A stretch of DNA of 64,000 bases from Eutreptiella sp. 'Long Island Sound 2002' (Eukaryota; Euglenozoa; Euglenophyceae; Eutreptiales; Eutreptiaceae). Below, in pieces: positions 23,971 to 33,684 of this stretch. The notes below the pieces were generated by a model that had not been told where the DNA came from, did no database searches, and saw only the letters and a program-made list of their open reading frames with translations. The translations under genes and the position numbers were made by a program. The stretch spans positions 184,652,108 through 184,716,107 of the forward strand of contig OZ038380.1 in NCBI GenBank assembly GCA_964036045.1. The letters run 5' to 3'. The stretch's first letter is position 1, and each line of letters starts with the position of its first letter.

Positions 23971-26900
23971 GAATGAACCAGAACAAGCCCCACCGCCAGC
24001 GCCAAAGCCATGTGTTTCTGTGTGTGTGGGTGTGGTTGGGTGGGTGTTTGTGTGTGCTTGCGTGTCTCAGAGGTGTCTTTGTGTGCCATGCTTTGCCCCT
24101 TTTTCTCAATCGGTGAGTACGAGGAGATGGGAGAATTTCTTTTTGGCTGTCGCACATTGCGTTGCGCCCTTCACCCCTTTCGAGGATGGGCTCCTGATGG
24201 CCGAGCATGCAACAGAGCTGGCACCATGGGCAAGCCCCCCGGAGCTGCTGCTGGCAACCGTCCTTGCCGCTCCATTTCCATGCTCCTGCCCTGCTCCTGC
24301 CCCTGTTTATCTGGTTACCTGCCTCTACCCCTGTGCCCAACGCTCTCCTGCCCCTGTGCGGCCCATGCCCGCCCTGCCCCTGCCTGCAGTGCTGCCGAAG
24401 CCTGACTTTTATGAGCAAATCCAAAGTCTTTGCCACGATAGTGGGCGCAATCAAAGCCAGAGCGATCTGCTCAAGATGTACACCACTGCTCGAGACTTGG
24501 AAGCCCAGCACCGAGACAACTACTGTGTGCTGGCTGGGGTATGTCACTCAAACTGCTGAATGGAATGGGGGGTGTCACTGTACTTTCCATTGTCCCAATC
24601 CCAAATGGCCCCTGGGGCCTGGTCCGTGGATGCGACCACCCCCGCCCTCGCCCCCCTTTGTGACAGGCAGTTGACCACCGGTGACTATGAAAGCCCACAA
24701 GACGATGCAAACCTTTTGTGAGCACAATCAAACATGACGTGCACCATGTGAGCTATGGGTCACTGCCTCGTGCCCTGCTCTTGCCAGGGATCCAGTGTGC
24801 CATATCAGTCCACTGCCCGCTTCCCAAGAAGTGTCTTCAGTACTCTGCTTTGAACAAGTTTGCGTCCTCCCCCTGCTCCCACTCCATTTGTCCCCCTGGC
24901 ACATCTTCTTTGGATTGATCAGCGCAACGTCGCGACCATCATCAGTTATGACATGTTGTGACCCTTCCCTCATCGGTGGCCGCCCCCCGGTGCCCGTCCT
25001 TTTCGAAAGCGAATGTGTACGGTAGAAAGACCAAATGGTGGTATTTTCCAAGTGCAATGCTTCGAATTCCCGATTCTTGTGCACTGCACAGGCGCTCAAA
25101 ATTCTGACTTGCAGACAGTGGTGGTCCAAAATACCTGCCCGTCCAGGGCTCCTGGGTGCTGGCCGAGAGAGTAGATGGGGGCCCACTAGTGCACTGGGCT
25201 CAGTGCACTGGATAACCTACGGAAGGGCAAGGGTGTGATTATGTTGTGTCTGCGTGGGATGGGGCTGGCGAGGGGGCTCCAGCCGAGAGGGGGGGTGGGG
25301 GGCATACTTGGTGCTAACGCCTGCCAAAACTTTTTGTGACACCTGCCGACACCTGCCAAAACTTTATGTGACACCTGCTGACACCTGCCAGAAATTTTTG
25401 TGACACCTGCTGACACCTGCCAAGACTTCTTGTGACTTGTGTGGTGTGTATGTGTGCATGGGTCAGTGTCGTCTTCCCTGTGTCAGTGGTGATTTTTGGT
25501 TGCATTGTGTCACAGGCACTTTGAATCATGTTGCCCATTTTTCAGAGGGACCGTCGGGTGGATAACCAGCCCCCAGCAAGCAGTCCCTCCCAACCTACAG
25601 AAGCTACAGAGCAGGTTACGCAGGGGTACCGGTACTACAGGGTGGATGGACATGGCAGTCCGTAATCCATCAGTCCAAGATATATTTCTTTTCTTTTGCA
25701 GAACATGGCCTGGTTTTCCTCTACATGTGAGTCTGTGGATTGTGTCTGTGTGTGTGTTTCCATGTGCTTCTGCCAAACTGCCTGACACCTGCCGACACCT
25801 GCCAGTAAATTTTGTGACACCTGCCGACACCTGCCAACCCCTGCCTTGGCAGGTGTTGGTGCCAAGTATGGTGGGGGGGGGGCTGGGGAGGGGCAGGAGG
25901 CAAGTGGAGATCAGCACACAAGTGCAATTTATGAGCGCTTATCTTGGATTTTCAGGTGTTTCCAGTCATTTTCAGTCCTTTTGAGTCCCAAACAGCGCAG
26001 GTGTGGAGGAGGCAAGGACAGGGTTGCCAGCAGCAGCTACCGGGGCTGGCCCATGGAGCCAGCTCTGTCGCATGCTCGACCATCACGAGCAACACTGTAC
26101 ACATGCTCCCGAGGCCTCTTGTGTAGCTGGACCCGCACCTGCAATCGCCACACCGAAGACATTACATGGTACCAACATCATGAGCTCTACAAGCAGTCGG
26201 GGCCGCATCTGAGGGGCCAAAGCACCCCGTTGGGTCAGTCCACTGAGGGTTCTGCTGGTGGCTCCTCATGGGGCGTGACGACTCTCAGTGTCAGCATACC
26301 GAAACGATAATAGATGCTCAGAAAGTGTGGCACAGGTCAAAAGCCTCATGGCGGGTGGGGGTACTGGGGTGGGCGACCACGACAGCGCAGTACATTTAGG
26401 TTGTACCCCCCCCCCCCTTGTATAAGCTACGCCCTTGTCCAAGCTACAGTAGGCGTAGGGACCGTAATAATTTGGTACGTAATTTAATTATGTACGAAAT
26501 GTAGTGTGGCCACATAAGACGTGGGTTTGTCGTCACATTTGCCAATTTCAGCACATGTGGCCCCCTGCTGGTGCACCAGGAATTATTTTTTTTAAGTCTG
26601 ATGCATCCCATGGGCCCTGAATTGCCAATTTCAGCGCATGTGGCCTGCGCACGTGTGTGTCGGCAGTTGTATGTGTTGCGCGCAAGCCACACCCTTGTCC
26701 AAGCTACAGTAGCTACCTGACCTATCCTGAAGAACTGTGGCGGCGCCTCCGGCGCCGTATCCGAAGGAGAGCTGTGGCGCTTCGCTGGACAGATGGGACA
26801 ATGTGTGCCGCGGCTCCGCCGCGTGATACTTGCTGATTGAGGGCATAGGTCTGTCGGTGGGGACCTATTGCTGAACTTTCCACTGTTCTATGGCCAAGCT

Positions 26901-27301
26901 ACAGTAGGCGTAGGGACGGTAATAATTGTGTACATTGGCGTAGCTTATACAAGGGGGGGGGGGGGTACAAGAAGGCAGTACTGTGATAAACTGCGTCATT
27001 TTTCGTTGATTAGAATTGTATTGCGTTCTTTCTGAATCGCTCTTCGAAAACCTCGAATTTTAGTCTCCCGAAAGCATCGTAAAACCCTAATCACCTTTTG
27101 GAGAAACCACGGCTTGGCCCATTTTTACGTCCCCCATACTTGTAGTTCCCTGAGGACTTCCATGCCTAGGCCTCTCTCATGTCTGTGTGCTCACAGACGG
27201 AGCCCAACCCAAAGACTCAGCAGCTGTGGGAGAGTCTGGCCAACGAGAAGAACAACCGTTACGAGGTTTTCGAGAACATGCTGCAGTTGGCCAGGGAGTA
27301 A
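23363..27301 (+). CDS. rubrerythrin-like four-helix protein, three exons
   Basis: Exons 23363-23633, 24390-24538 and 27197-27301 join in phase (1, then 0) to give about 174 residues. Residues 1-40 (MFSRGAQLPLAMLLPHGRHV) are basic, hydrophobic and acid-poor, suggesting a mitochondrial or plastid transit peptide. Helix 1 is GIELTGEVYYRTLA, helix 2 LADEEHKQHAALVKSFEE, helix 3 LLKMYTTARDLEAQHRDNYC and helix 4 LWESLANEKNNRYEVFENML. Order, spacing and the Glu in helices 1 and 3 fit the ferritin-like/rubrerythrin fold, which usually holds a non-haem di-iron centre and reduces peroxide. Helix 4 reads NEKNNRY where rubrerythrins have an ExxH pair, so the metal site may be incomplete. No rubredoxin-like CxxC tail is present. 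The start was chosen as the first ATG in frame. Confidence 0.7.
23790..23969. repeat. (CA)n microsatellites in intron 1
   Basis: An imperfect CA/CCCA array at about 23798-23865 and a pure (CA)n array at 23936-23967. Poly-Thr/His and poly-Val/Cys frames through them are artefacts. Confidence 0.95.
24180..24295. repeat. inverted repeat arm, partner at about 26000-26090
   Basis: The minus strand here (GGCAAGGACGGTTGCCAGCA and onward) parallels the plus strand at about 26010-26090 (GGACAGGGTTGCCAGCAGCA), and both continue to related CATGCTCG-type sequence. One copy lies in intron 1 and the other in intron 2 of the rubrerythrin-like gene. Confidence 0.5.
24390..24538 (+). CDS. rubrerythrin-like gene, exon 2
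   Basis: The acceptor is CTGCCTGCAG and the donor GTATGT. It encodes the interhelical segment (PKPDFYEQIQSLC) and helix 3 with ARDLEAQHRDNY. Phase 1 entry completes a Val codon; exit is in phase 0. Confidence 0.7.
24968..25199. repeat. 230-bp duplication, copy 1
   Basis: Runs from CCTCATCGG-GGCC through TTTTCGAAAGCGAATGTGTA to GTAGATGGGGGCCCACTAGT. Repeated in direct orientation at 27956-28185 with a small number of differences, so the two copies bracket the last exon of the rubrerythrin-like gene. Confidence 0.9.
25315..25440. repeat. ACACCTGC minisatellite
   Basis: Units of about 32 bp, TGACACCTGCTGACACCTGC followed by CAAAACTTTTTG or variants, repeat about four times. A shorter array of the same motif lies at 25780-25860, also in intron 2 of the rubrerythrin-like gene. 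Confidence 0.85.
26401..26970. mobile_element. 570-bp non-autonomous element with terminal inverted repeats
   Basis: The left end (26401-26433) is TTGTAC, a C run, then CTTGTATAAGCTACGCC. The right end (26937-26970) is its reverse complement, GGCGTAGCTTATACAAG, a G run, then GTACAA. Inside, CCAAGCTACAGTAGGCGTAG plus GGACCGTAATAATT occurs at both ends in the same orientation, with a shorter copy near 26697. Two GC-rich hairpins (GGCGCCTCCGGCGCC at about 26745, GCGGCTCCGCCGC at about 26815) lie in the middle. No ORF, so it would depend on a transposase in trans. No clear target-site duplication was found. It sits in intron 2 of the rubrerythrin-like gene. Confidence 0.75.
27197..27301 (+). CDS. 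rubrerythrin-like gene, exon 3 (last)
   Basis: The acceptor TGCTCACAG is followed in phase 0 by TEPNPKTQQLWESLANEKNN and then RYEVFENMLQLARE with TAA at 27299-27301. It corresponds to helix 4. The His and second Glu expected for di-iron binding are replaced (Arg and Lys). Confidence 0.7.
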   Translation, partial: TEPNPKTQQLWESLANEKNNRYEVFENMLQLARE

Positions 27302-27316
27302 ATCGATAGAACTCTG

Positions 27317-27540
27317 TTATATATCATGAGGGAATATGTTTATGGGGATGAGCCTGTCGAACGTGGCGTGGGCCTGGGCGTACCGCAGGCCGATCTTCCG
27401 CTGCTTGTCCTTTGTCGGCGCGGCGTCGCGCGACCCGCCTTTCGCCCGCAGCGGCAACGAAGATCGGGGAGCGCGCCGCGTCGGGCCGGCACTGCAGCGT
27501 CGGCTTTGGCTGTACAACTGTGGAGCGCTGCAGATGTGAG
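27317..27540 (-). CDS. probable last exon of a convergent unknown gene
   Basis: The minus strand has an open, GC-rich frame that, after a possible acceptor CATCTGCAG near 27535, reads SAPQLYSQSRRCSAGPTRRA and on through KDKQRKIGLRYAQAHATFDR to IFPHDI and TAA. It is basic and looks like real protein, but no family is recognised and no upstream exon on the minus strand could be secured. Its stop lies 15 bp beyond the stop of the rubrerythrin-like gene, so the two 3' UTRs would overlap. The plus-strand frame over the same DNA (27326-27583) is probably its shadow. Confidence 0.4.
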
Positions 27541-27955
27541 GACCCTGGGCGGTCACAGCGCTAACTTGACATCCTGCAGTTGAGTTTGCAACGTGTGATT
27601 GTTGCAAACTGCTGGGAGCTGGTGCAGTGGCCACCCACGTATGGAGCGCTGCTGCCACGCTTTCCACACGTTCCGTGTTTATCCCACTCTGTACACTACA
27701 TTACCTTTCTTGAAGTGCAGCTTCAAAAATGTGCCCTGCATTTTCTGCCGCGCATTACTGCGATGCGTCTGTCGATGCTTCAGGGCCACGCCCCTCACCC
27801 TGTGTTGTACAAATGCCGCATGCACAGACGCTTGCAGCTGACCCTTGACCTAACCCATCCTTGATCGAGTCTGCCAAAAGGTCCCTGGTTGTGTCCATCC
27901 TGTCCCTGCCACGTACACTGCCCAGAGCAGAGGGGGGGGGGGGGGGTTACCCTCC

Positions 27956-28185
27956 CCTCATCGGCGGCCCCCGCCGCCCGTGCTTTTCGAAAGCGAATGT
28001 GTACTGGAGAAAGACCAAATGGTGGTATTTTTCCAAGTGCAATGCTTCGAATTTCCGATTCTTGTGCACTGCGCAGGCGCTCAAAATTCTGACTCGCAGA
28101 CAGTGGTGGTCCAAAATACCTGCCCGTCCAGGGCTCCTGGGTGCTGGCTGAGAGAGTAGATGGGGGCCCACTAGTGCACTGGGCC
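27956..28185. repeat. 230-bp duplication, copy 2
   Basis: Direct copy of 24968-25199, preceded here by a G14 run (27931-27946). Confidence 0.9.
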
Positions 28186-28591
28186 CCCTGTCAACCTTGA
28201 TTTGATGGGTGCAGATTTTGCTTAGCCTTTCAGCAGCAGGCATCAATTGTTTGGGTAGGGGTTGCCGGGAGGCCAAGCACTGAATTACACATCCTGATGT
28301 GGGGGTAGATGCAGGGACCAGTGTTGCTGGCTGTCAGACTTCTCCTGGCCAAACCTCCACCCTAGAGCAATGCCCTTTGCTGGTGCCCCTGTTTTGATGC
28401 CTGGTGCAAGCGTTGATGCCCGGAGCACACACAAACAGGCTCACATGAGGATCTTGGCCTTTCCTCAGGCTAAGTTGGACGATTGCTGTCCATGTTGTAC
28501 ACTAGTTCTGTTCTATGCAAGACGGTAAAGCATCCCACTGCTGGTTGCATGCTCGGGGCACTTGCCCCGTGTGTTGTGTCAACCACGCAGA

Positions 28592-28708
28592 CATGGCTGA
28601 AGCTGCCCCTTGGCCCATACAAATTCACTTCAGACAACAGTGACCTAAGGATCAGTATCCACGGTGACAAACCCACACAACCAGGCATCCTCAAAATTGG
28701 TGGCAAAG
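28592..28708 (+). CDS. candidate internal exon of an unknown gene
   Basis: After the possible acceptor CAACCACGCAG a frame reads TWLKLPLGPYKFTSDNSDLR and then ISIHGDKPTQPGILKIGGK, ending in phase 1 before GTGCAT. Composition is convincing for protein, but the family is unknown. The phase fits direct joining to the last exon at 30150, giving GGK-D-NLEYLL, or joining through a small exon starting at 29516. Confidence 0.4.
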
Positions 28709-28797
28709 GTGCATTGACTGTGAAAGCCGTATATGCATTACTATTACCTGCTAACTGCGGCATATTTTGTGGCAGGGCCTGTTGAGATATTTATTTT

Positions 28798-29081
28798 TTG
28801 CAGTCCAGATCTTCACTCAAGTCAGAGTCGAAATCTCGCAATGAAGCATGCATGCTGAAGCATGGCGTTGTGAAGCCATTGCTAGTCTCCCTACCTTGCT
28901 CACTGTTGTGGTCTCTCTTGGCGGGAGGCGGAGGCCCACCGCCAAATTTGAATGATCTGCACACACTGCACACTGCACAGTGGTGCTTGGGATGTGACCA
29001 TGAGCACTGGGCAAAGGCCAGGGACAAACACACAAAGCACTGCGCATTTTTGCAGTGTCTGCTGTAAAAGTTTCCCACCAC
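28798..29081. other. cysteine-rich open frames on both strands, unresolved
   Basis: The minus strand reads CKNAQCFVC...CAVCSVCRSF...SLRDFDSDLSEDLDCKK to a stop at 28791. The plus strand over the same bases reads CLGCDHEHW...KHTKHC. Either could be a zinc-binding tail of a decayed transposase. Not decidable by eye. Confidence 0.3.
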
Positions 29082-29515
29082 AGTTCATTTTGATGTGTTG
29101 CTCAGTGCAAGAAATGTGATATTGCAGATTTTCGAGCAACAAGCAAGCAAGCAGCGTTTTCATGAGACATTTTCTTTTCGACAAAACTACTTGCTGTATT
29201 CGTTAGGAGTACTCACAACGCACTAATCAATTTAGCGGAGCAACCAAAGTGCCTCACAAATATGGCAGGTGAACACAGTGAGACAACTGTCCCCGACACC
29301 AGGAATATTTTTTTTGCAGATACAGGATGAAAAGTAATTAAATGACAAGAGGAAAAACACATACTTGCAAACCTCTTGATTACTGATCTGCCTTTTCAAC
29401 ATTCCAGCCTGTATCTTTTCTCACCAAACATCCGAATTGTCGAACATTTTGACAGTCTGCACAAAAGGACCGACTCCAACTGACATCTTCCTTCTTTTTT
29501 GGGACCCGCTTTTAG

Positions 29516-29690
29516 GAATACGGCATGGTTGCTCAATTGCACAGCCTTTTGACTCCTCGGCTTCTTCCCTCATTGATGACTGCTGTATGTTATGCAGCCA
29601 TTGGACCCTTGTGCTCTAGGCTATTTGGCGTTGATCACCAATTCTACCACCACATCCGTCCCAACAGCGTTGCCCGCGCTCTTTTTGTGG
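29516..29690 (+). CDS. candidate exon, frame uncertain
   Basis: Acceptor CGCTTTTAG. In phase 0 the frame reads EYGMVAQLHSLLTPRLLPSL and stays open to a GTCAGT donor near 29690. In phase 1 a shorter exon would end at TGCT before GTATGT, near 29585. Both are possible; neither protein is recognised. Confidence 0.3.
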
Positions 29691-30149
29691 TCAGTGGCCG
29701 GATGTCAGTGCCAGCTGTCACTTGTCAGTGCCACATGCCAATTGTAAGAGTTCAGGCACCCCGTCACCGCTTGGCAGAGCCAAACCCACAACAAGCCTGA
29801 GTGTTGCTTGCAGCCCAAATGATGGGGGCGATGTCAACACACCTCGACCATGTACTGCATGTTTTAGGAGCAGCATTGCATGCGATGTGCGCATGGTGCA
29901 GACCATACAGCACGGCAGACCAAAAATGAGCCATTGGTTTCAAGGGCCTTGGGCACAGGTTGGCATGTAACCTGCATGTAACCTCCATTGTGTCACATTT
30001 GGGGCATTTGTGAATCCATCTTTGCTGTCTGCAAGCCGGGAGGAGTTGGATGAGCACAGGGGGAGTATCTAAGCGCGCAGGGCGCGCGCCAAGCATCTTT
30101 TTTTGACCATTCCCCACCCGTACCTCTTTTTGCCCCCCCCTCACCAGAC

Positions 30150-30244
30150 AATCTGGAGTACCTTCTTGCTGTGTGTGAGAATCTGGCCCATCCTTTGCAC
30201 CCAGTTTTTTATGATGGCAAAGTGAAACTTTTGAATGCTCAGTA
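30150..30244 (+). CDS. probable terminal exon, DNLEYLLAVCENL type
   Basis: After CCCTCACCAG the frame reads (D)NLEYLLAVCENLAHPLHP, VFYDGKVKLLNAQ and TAA. About 300 bp downstream a second copy begins with the same acceptor context. The protein family is not recognised. It is probably the end of the gene whose earlier exon is at 28592-28708. Confidence 0.4.
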
Positions 30245-30442
30245 ATTTGCCTTGGGGCCTAACTGAAGACACACCTCGAGGTTGGCACAACAACAGCACA
30301 GGAGGGCTCCACGTGCAAGTGGGTGCAAGTGGCAGATGTGAAGTCAATACATGTTTTGGGCGAACTCGCCCCTCATCAGTTCTGAATGTGCAAACAAGAA
30401 ACGTGCAAAAACTGTGTAAAATGTGCCCCAATCCCTTTGTGC

Positions 30443-30555
30443 CCCCCCCACCAGACAATCTGGAGTACCTTCTTGCCGTGTGTGAGAATCTGGCCCATCC
30501 TTTCCACCCGGTTTATGATGATGGCAAGGGTGGTGGTTGGAAGTGGTGGGAGTGA
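30443..30555 (+). pseudogene. duplicated copy of the terminal exon
   Basis: CACCAGACAATCTGGAGTAC and onward repeats 30141-30220 with a few substitutions. It encodes NLEYLLAVCENLAHPFHP and VYDDGK, then diverges and ends WKWWE at TGA. The original tail KVKLLNAQ is lost. This is either a decayed duplicate or an alternative last exon. Confidence 0.5.
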
Positions 30556-30722
30556 CATTTTGTGTTGTTGAACTCTCATATTTCGGCTTATGCAACGTGC
30601 AGGGAAGGTTTGTGGTCTAGTGCGGTCTACTTGGGGGACTTCCCTAGGTGGGGATAAACTTGGGGCTAGAGATAGGATACTTAATACAAAGGTAGGGTGT
30701 GTGCCAGGCAAACATTCCCCCA

Positions 30723-30783
30723 CGGGTGTGTGCGTGTGTGCGCGTGTGCATGCGTGTGTGTACGTGTGTGCGTGTGGGGGTGA
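30723..30783. repeat. (GT)n-like microsatellite
   Basis: Imperfect GTGTGTGCG units; the Val/Cys-rich frames reading through it are not genes. Confidence 0.85.
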
Positions 30784-31004
30784 ACCAGTGTTTATGCAAT
30801 GAACACAAGTTTAATGCGTGACCTCTATTCTGTCTTAGACTCTGCGGGACCCTCGCCGACCCCGAATGCCAAGGTCTCGAATGGATTTGCATTGCCTGGG
30901 GCCAGGTTGAAGGGTGCGGCACCATTAAGCGTGCTTCTGCGGCTCTTTTCATGCATACAGAAAACGGGGCCCGTTGCTGGTGAAATAGTCTAAAAGGTAC
31001 ACAA

Positions 31005-31660
31005 GCCCCCCCCCCCCCCCACCTGCCCCCCCCCTTTGATAGGTGTGGAGGGGGGTATCAAAATGGTGAGAGCTAGACAACATCTGCAGACAAATCGAAG
31101 GTCAGACTTGACCTATGGGAAATGGTAATCACCAATTTGGTACAGCTTGGACACAAAATACAAGGGGTGCCTGTAATGGCACACATGCAGGTTGAAGGAA
31201 ATGAGGGGTCAAGCATGTTGGCGATGCATGGATATCTGGGTCTCGAGATCTGTATCAGGAAGCAACGAAAGCAAAACGCAGAACAGGATATGGAGGAAGC
31301 GAATTATCACCACCACTTGTCGCAGATTTAGGAGGATGCTAGGAATTTTGTCGATTGGAACAATGTGCATTGTCACCAACACCCCATGCAACAACACAGG
31401 GCCCCTACACTCAAGCAGCATTTCCATCTACGGCAAGTACACATTTTCCCAGTGCAGGGTGCACTGAAGAGTGCCATTAGATCCACCTTGGGACATGTTG
31501 GGCGAACAAAATCAAATCAATCAAATTCAAAAATCAGATCACCCCAGCGCTTCCAAAAGTATGTCGATGGCATGGCACAAGCCAGCAACCAAAAATACAA
31601 GAGCTGTGCCAAAAGTGCAACAAGGGTTACATGACGTGCCCCGATCCTCATTTGACGTCA
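31005..31660. other. region upstream of the kinase start
   Basis: Starts with a C15-type run and the related CCCCCCCC stretch at 31006-31036. Plus-strand frames at 31122-31331 and 31365-31634 look weakly coding but carry no recognised domain. No promoter motif for the kinase could be named. Confidence 0.35.
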
Positions 31661-31685
31661 CAGGGGCTTCCTATGTTACGATGGT

Positions 31686-32075
31686 ATGCCTGAGTCCCTT
31701 CAGGGAGTGGCCATCCCACAGCTCAGCCATGCACCCAGTCACTACAAGAAGATCCGAACCATCAGTCTGGGGGCGGCTACGGCCATCGTCCTTGTGCAGC
31801 GCGTCAGTGACGGGCAGCAGCTGGTGCTTAAGCGGGTAGAGGTTGGCGGCTTGGCCAATGCAGACCGGGCTGCTGCGCTTTCGGAAGTCCGGATCTTGGC
31901 GCAGCTCCGCCACCCGCACATCATTACGTACCACGAGAGCTACATCCATGACGGGTACCTCAACATCATCATGGAGTACGCTCGTGGCGGTGATCTCCAG
32001 CAGCATCTGCAGGCGCTGGCAGCCAAAGGGGGGCCACCGCTTTCGGAACAACGGGTGCTGCTCATATTCTGCCAG
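31686..32075 (+). CDS. NEK kinase exon 1
   Basis: Starts at ATG (MPESLQGVAIPQLSHAPSHY) and encodes the N-lobe: the loop ISLGAATAIVLV, LVLKRVEVGG with the catalytic Lys, ALSEVRILAQLRHPHIITYH, and the hinge IIMEYARGGDL. It ends ...LLIFCQ before GTGAAA in phase 0. The frame is open upstream to a possible acceptor at 31661 (CGTCACAG), so a further 5' exon is not excluded. Confidence 0.8.
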
Positions 32076-33623
32076 GTGAAACCCAACTTATCTTATTGAG
32101 GAGACACAGTTGCGCTGGAGCAGTAAGTGTTCATGTCAAAGGGCAGGAAGGCTTGCAGTGCGTCCAAGCTGGCGTAAACACAAGGTGCTGGGGAATCCGC
32201 TATTTGCGTTTGCGTTTGGAAGATAAGTTTGGTTTTGGGACACAGCATGTGGTTTGCAGCATCCGATTTTTTTTCTGTAGATAAAACGTTTCCCTGTCGC
32301 CGGCCATTACCCGCTCGCCATTTATGATCAATGCTCGTTGGTGAAGTGTCAACTGCCATTGGTCGAACCATTGGTTGAACAGGCATCGTTCTTTAAGGTT
32401 CCCGATTGCACTGGGCATCCACCGCTATCCTGGGGTGCAGGGTGCCCAGGTCAAAAATGTTTCTTCAGGTTTCTTCAAGTGATTATGCATGCAATCAACT
32501 CTGAACTCACCCTCCGGGCCTACATTTGTGTCTGTATTAGAATCATGGTTCATGACCGTGTGACAAAAGGCAGACTCAAATTAAGGACTGACATGGTTCT
32601 TTGTAAAGGTCTACGGTACGATTCACCAAATTTCAGGCAGCATCTGAACAAGCATGCGCACTGCTTTTCTCCCATCTTCCCCATGCTTGCTGGCTGCTTG
32701 CTGTTTGCAGCTTGCAGAACCTACTTCCCACCCTAGACCCCTGTAGGGGGTTGTAGAAAGGGGGACCAGCTCGGTGACCTGCCTACGTACTGGCCTACCA
32801 CCCACCCACACAATCTCTTGCACCACAACATTATTCCACTTTCCCCCAGGTGCTGCAGGCGCTGCAGTACATTCATGCTGCACATGTGCTGCACCGCGAT
32901 GTAAAGAGCCAGAACATTTTCCTCATGGACAACGATGTAGCCAAGCTCGGTGATTTCGGGATTGCGCGGGTGCAAGCAGCGCAGACAGAATATGCACCAA
33001 CGCTGGTTGGCACGCCAGCATATTTGTCGCCAGAGCTGTGTGAACACCAGAAGTACAACAGCAAGAGCGACATTTGGGCCTTGGGCTGCGTTCTGTACGA
33101 GATCTGCACTTTCCAGCATGCATTTGAGGGAAGCAGTTTTCCAGGTTTGCAAACGATCAGCGACCATTTGGCATGCTTGGCTTGCAACTCGAAGGGCACA
33201 CCAAGACATTTTATAAGGCAGGATTTAAGCCCAGGTTTGTTGGTCAACCGCTGGCGGTTGCCAGGCATGATCGGTTAAGCGTAAACCGCTTTTGGCCAAC
33301 TGCAGGAAAGGTGATTGCCAACCCGTTCAAGAGTTGACGGGCGTGACTGGCATGCAGCATTTCTCGGTGAAGTGTAACGGCACAATCCTTTGTCCCATTC
33401 AATGACACCCCCCTGCATGGAATCTGCAGACCTGGGCCTGTGGTCTGGTGGCCCAGCCGACCTTGCGCACCATGCCTCGGACTGTGCACCACTGCCCATG
33501 TGTCTCTGACACCGTGGCACGTTGTGGGACCTGTGGTGGCTGCCACTGATTGCTGGATGCAGATACTCCACTGAGTGCTTTGCGTAGGGCCTCAGTGCCC
33601 CAGGTCAGGACGATGAATTGACA

Positions 33624-33684
<61 letters not shown>

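Noticed and set aside
25546-25614. A 69-bp phase-0 exon (RDRRVDNQPPASSPSQPTEA) in intron 2 of the rubrerythrin-like gene
   Set aside because: It would insert 23 disordered residues between helices 3 and 4, where the direct junction gives a normal loop length, and the donor GTTACG is weak.
31585-31640. LCQKCNKGYMTCPD, a zinc-knuckle-like string just before the kinase start
   Set aside because: The frame is short and ends in a stop within the first exon. No second metal-binding half is visible.
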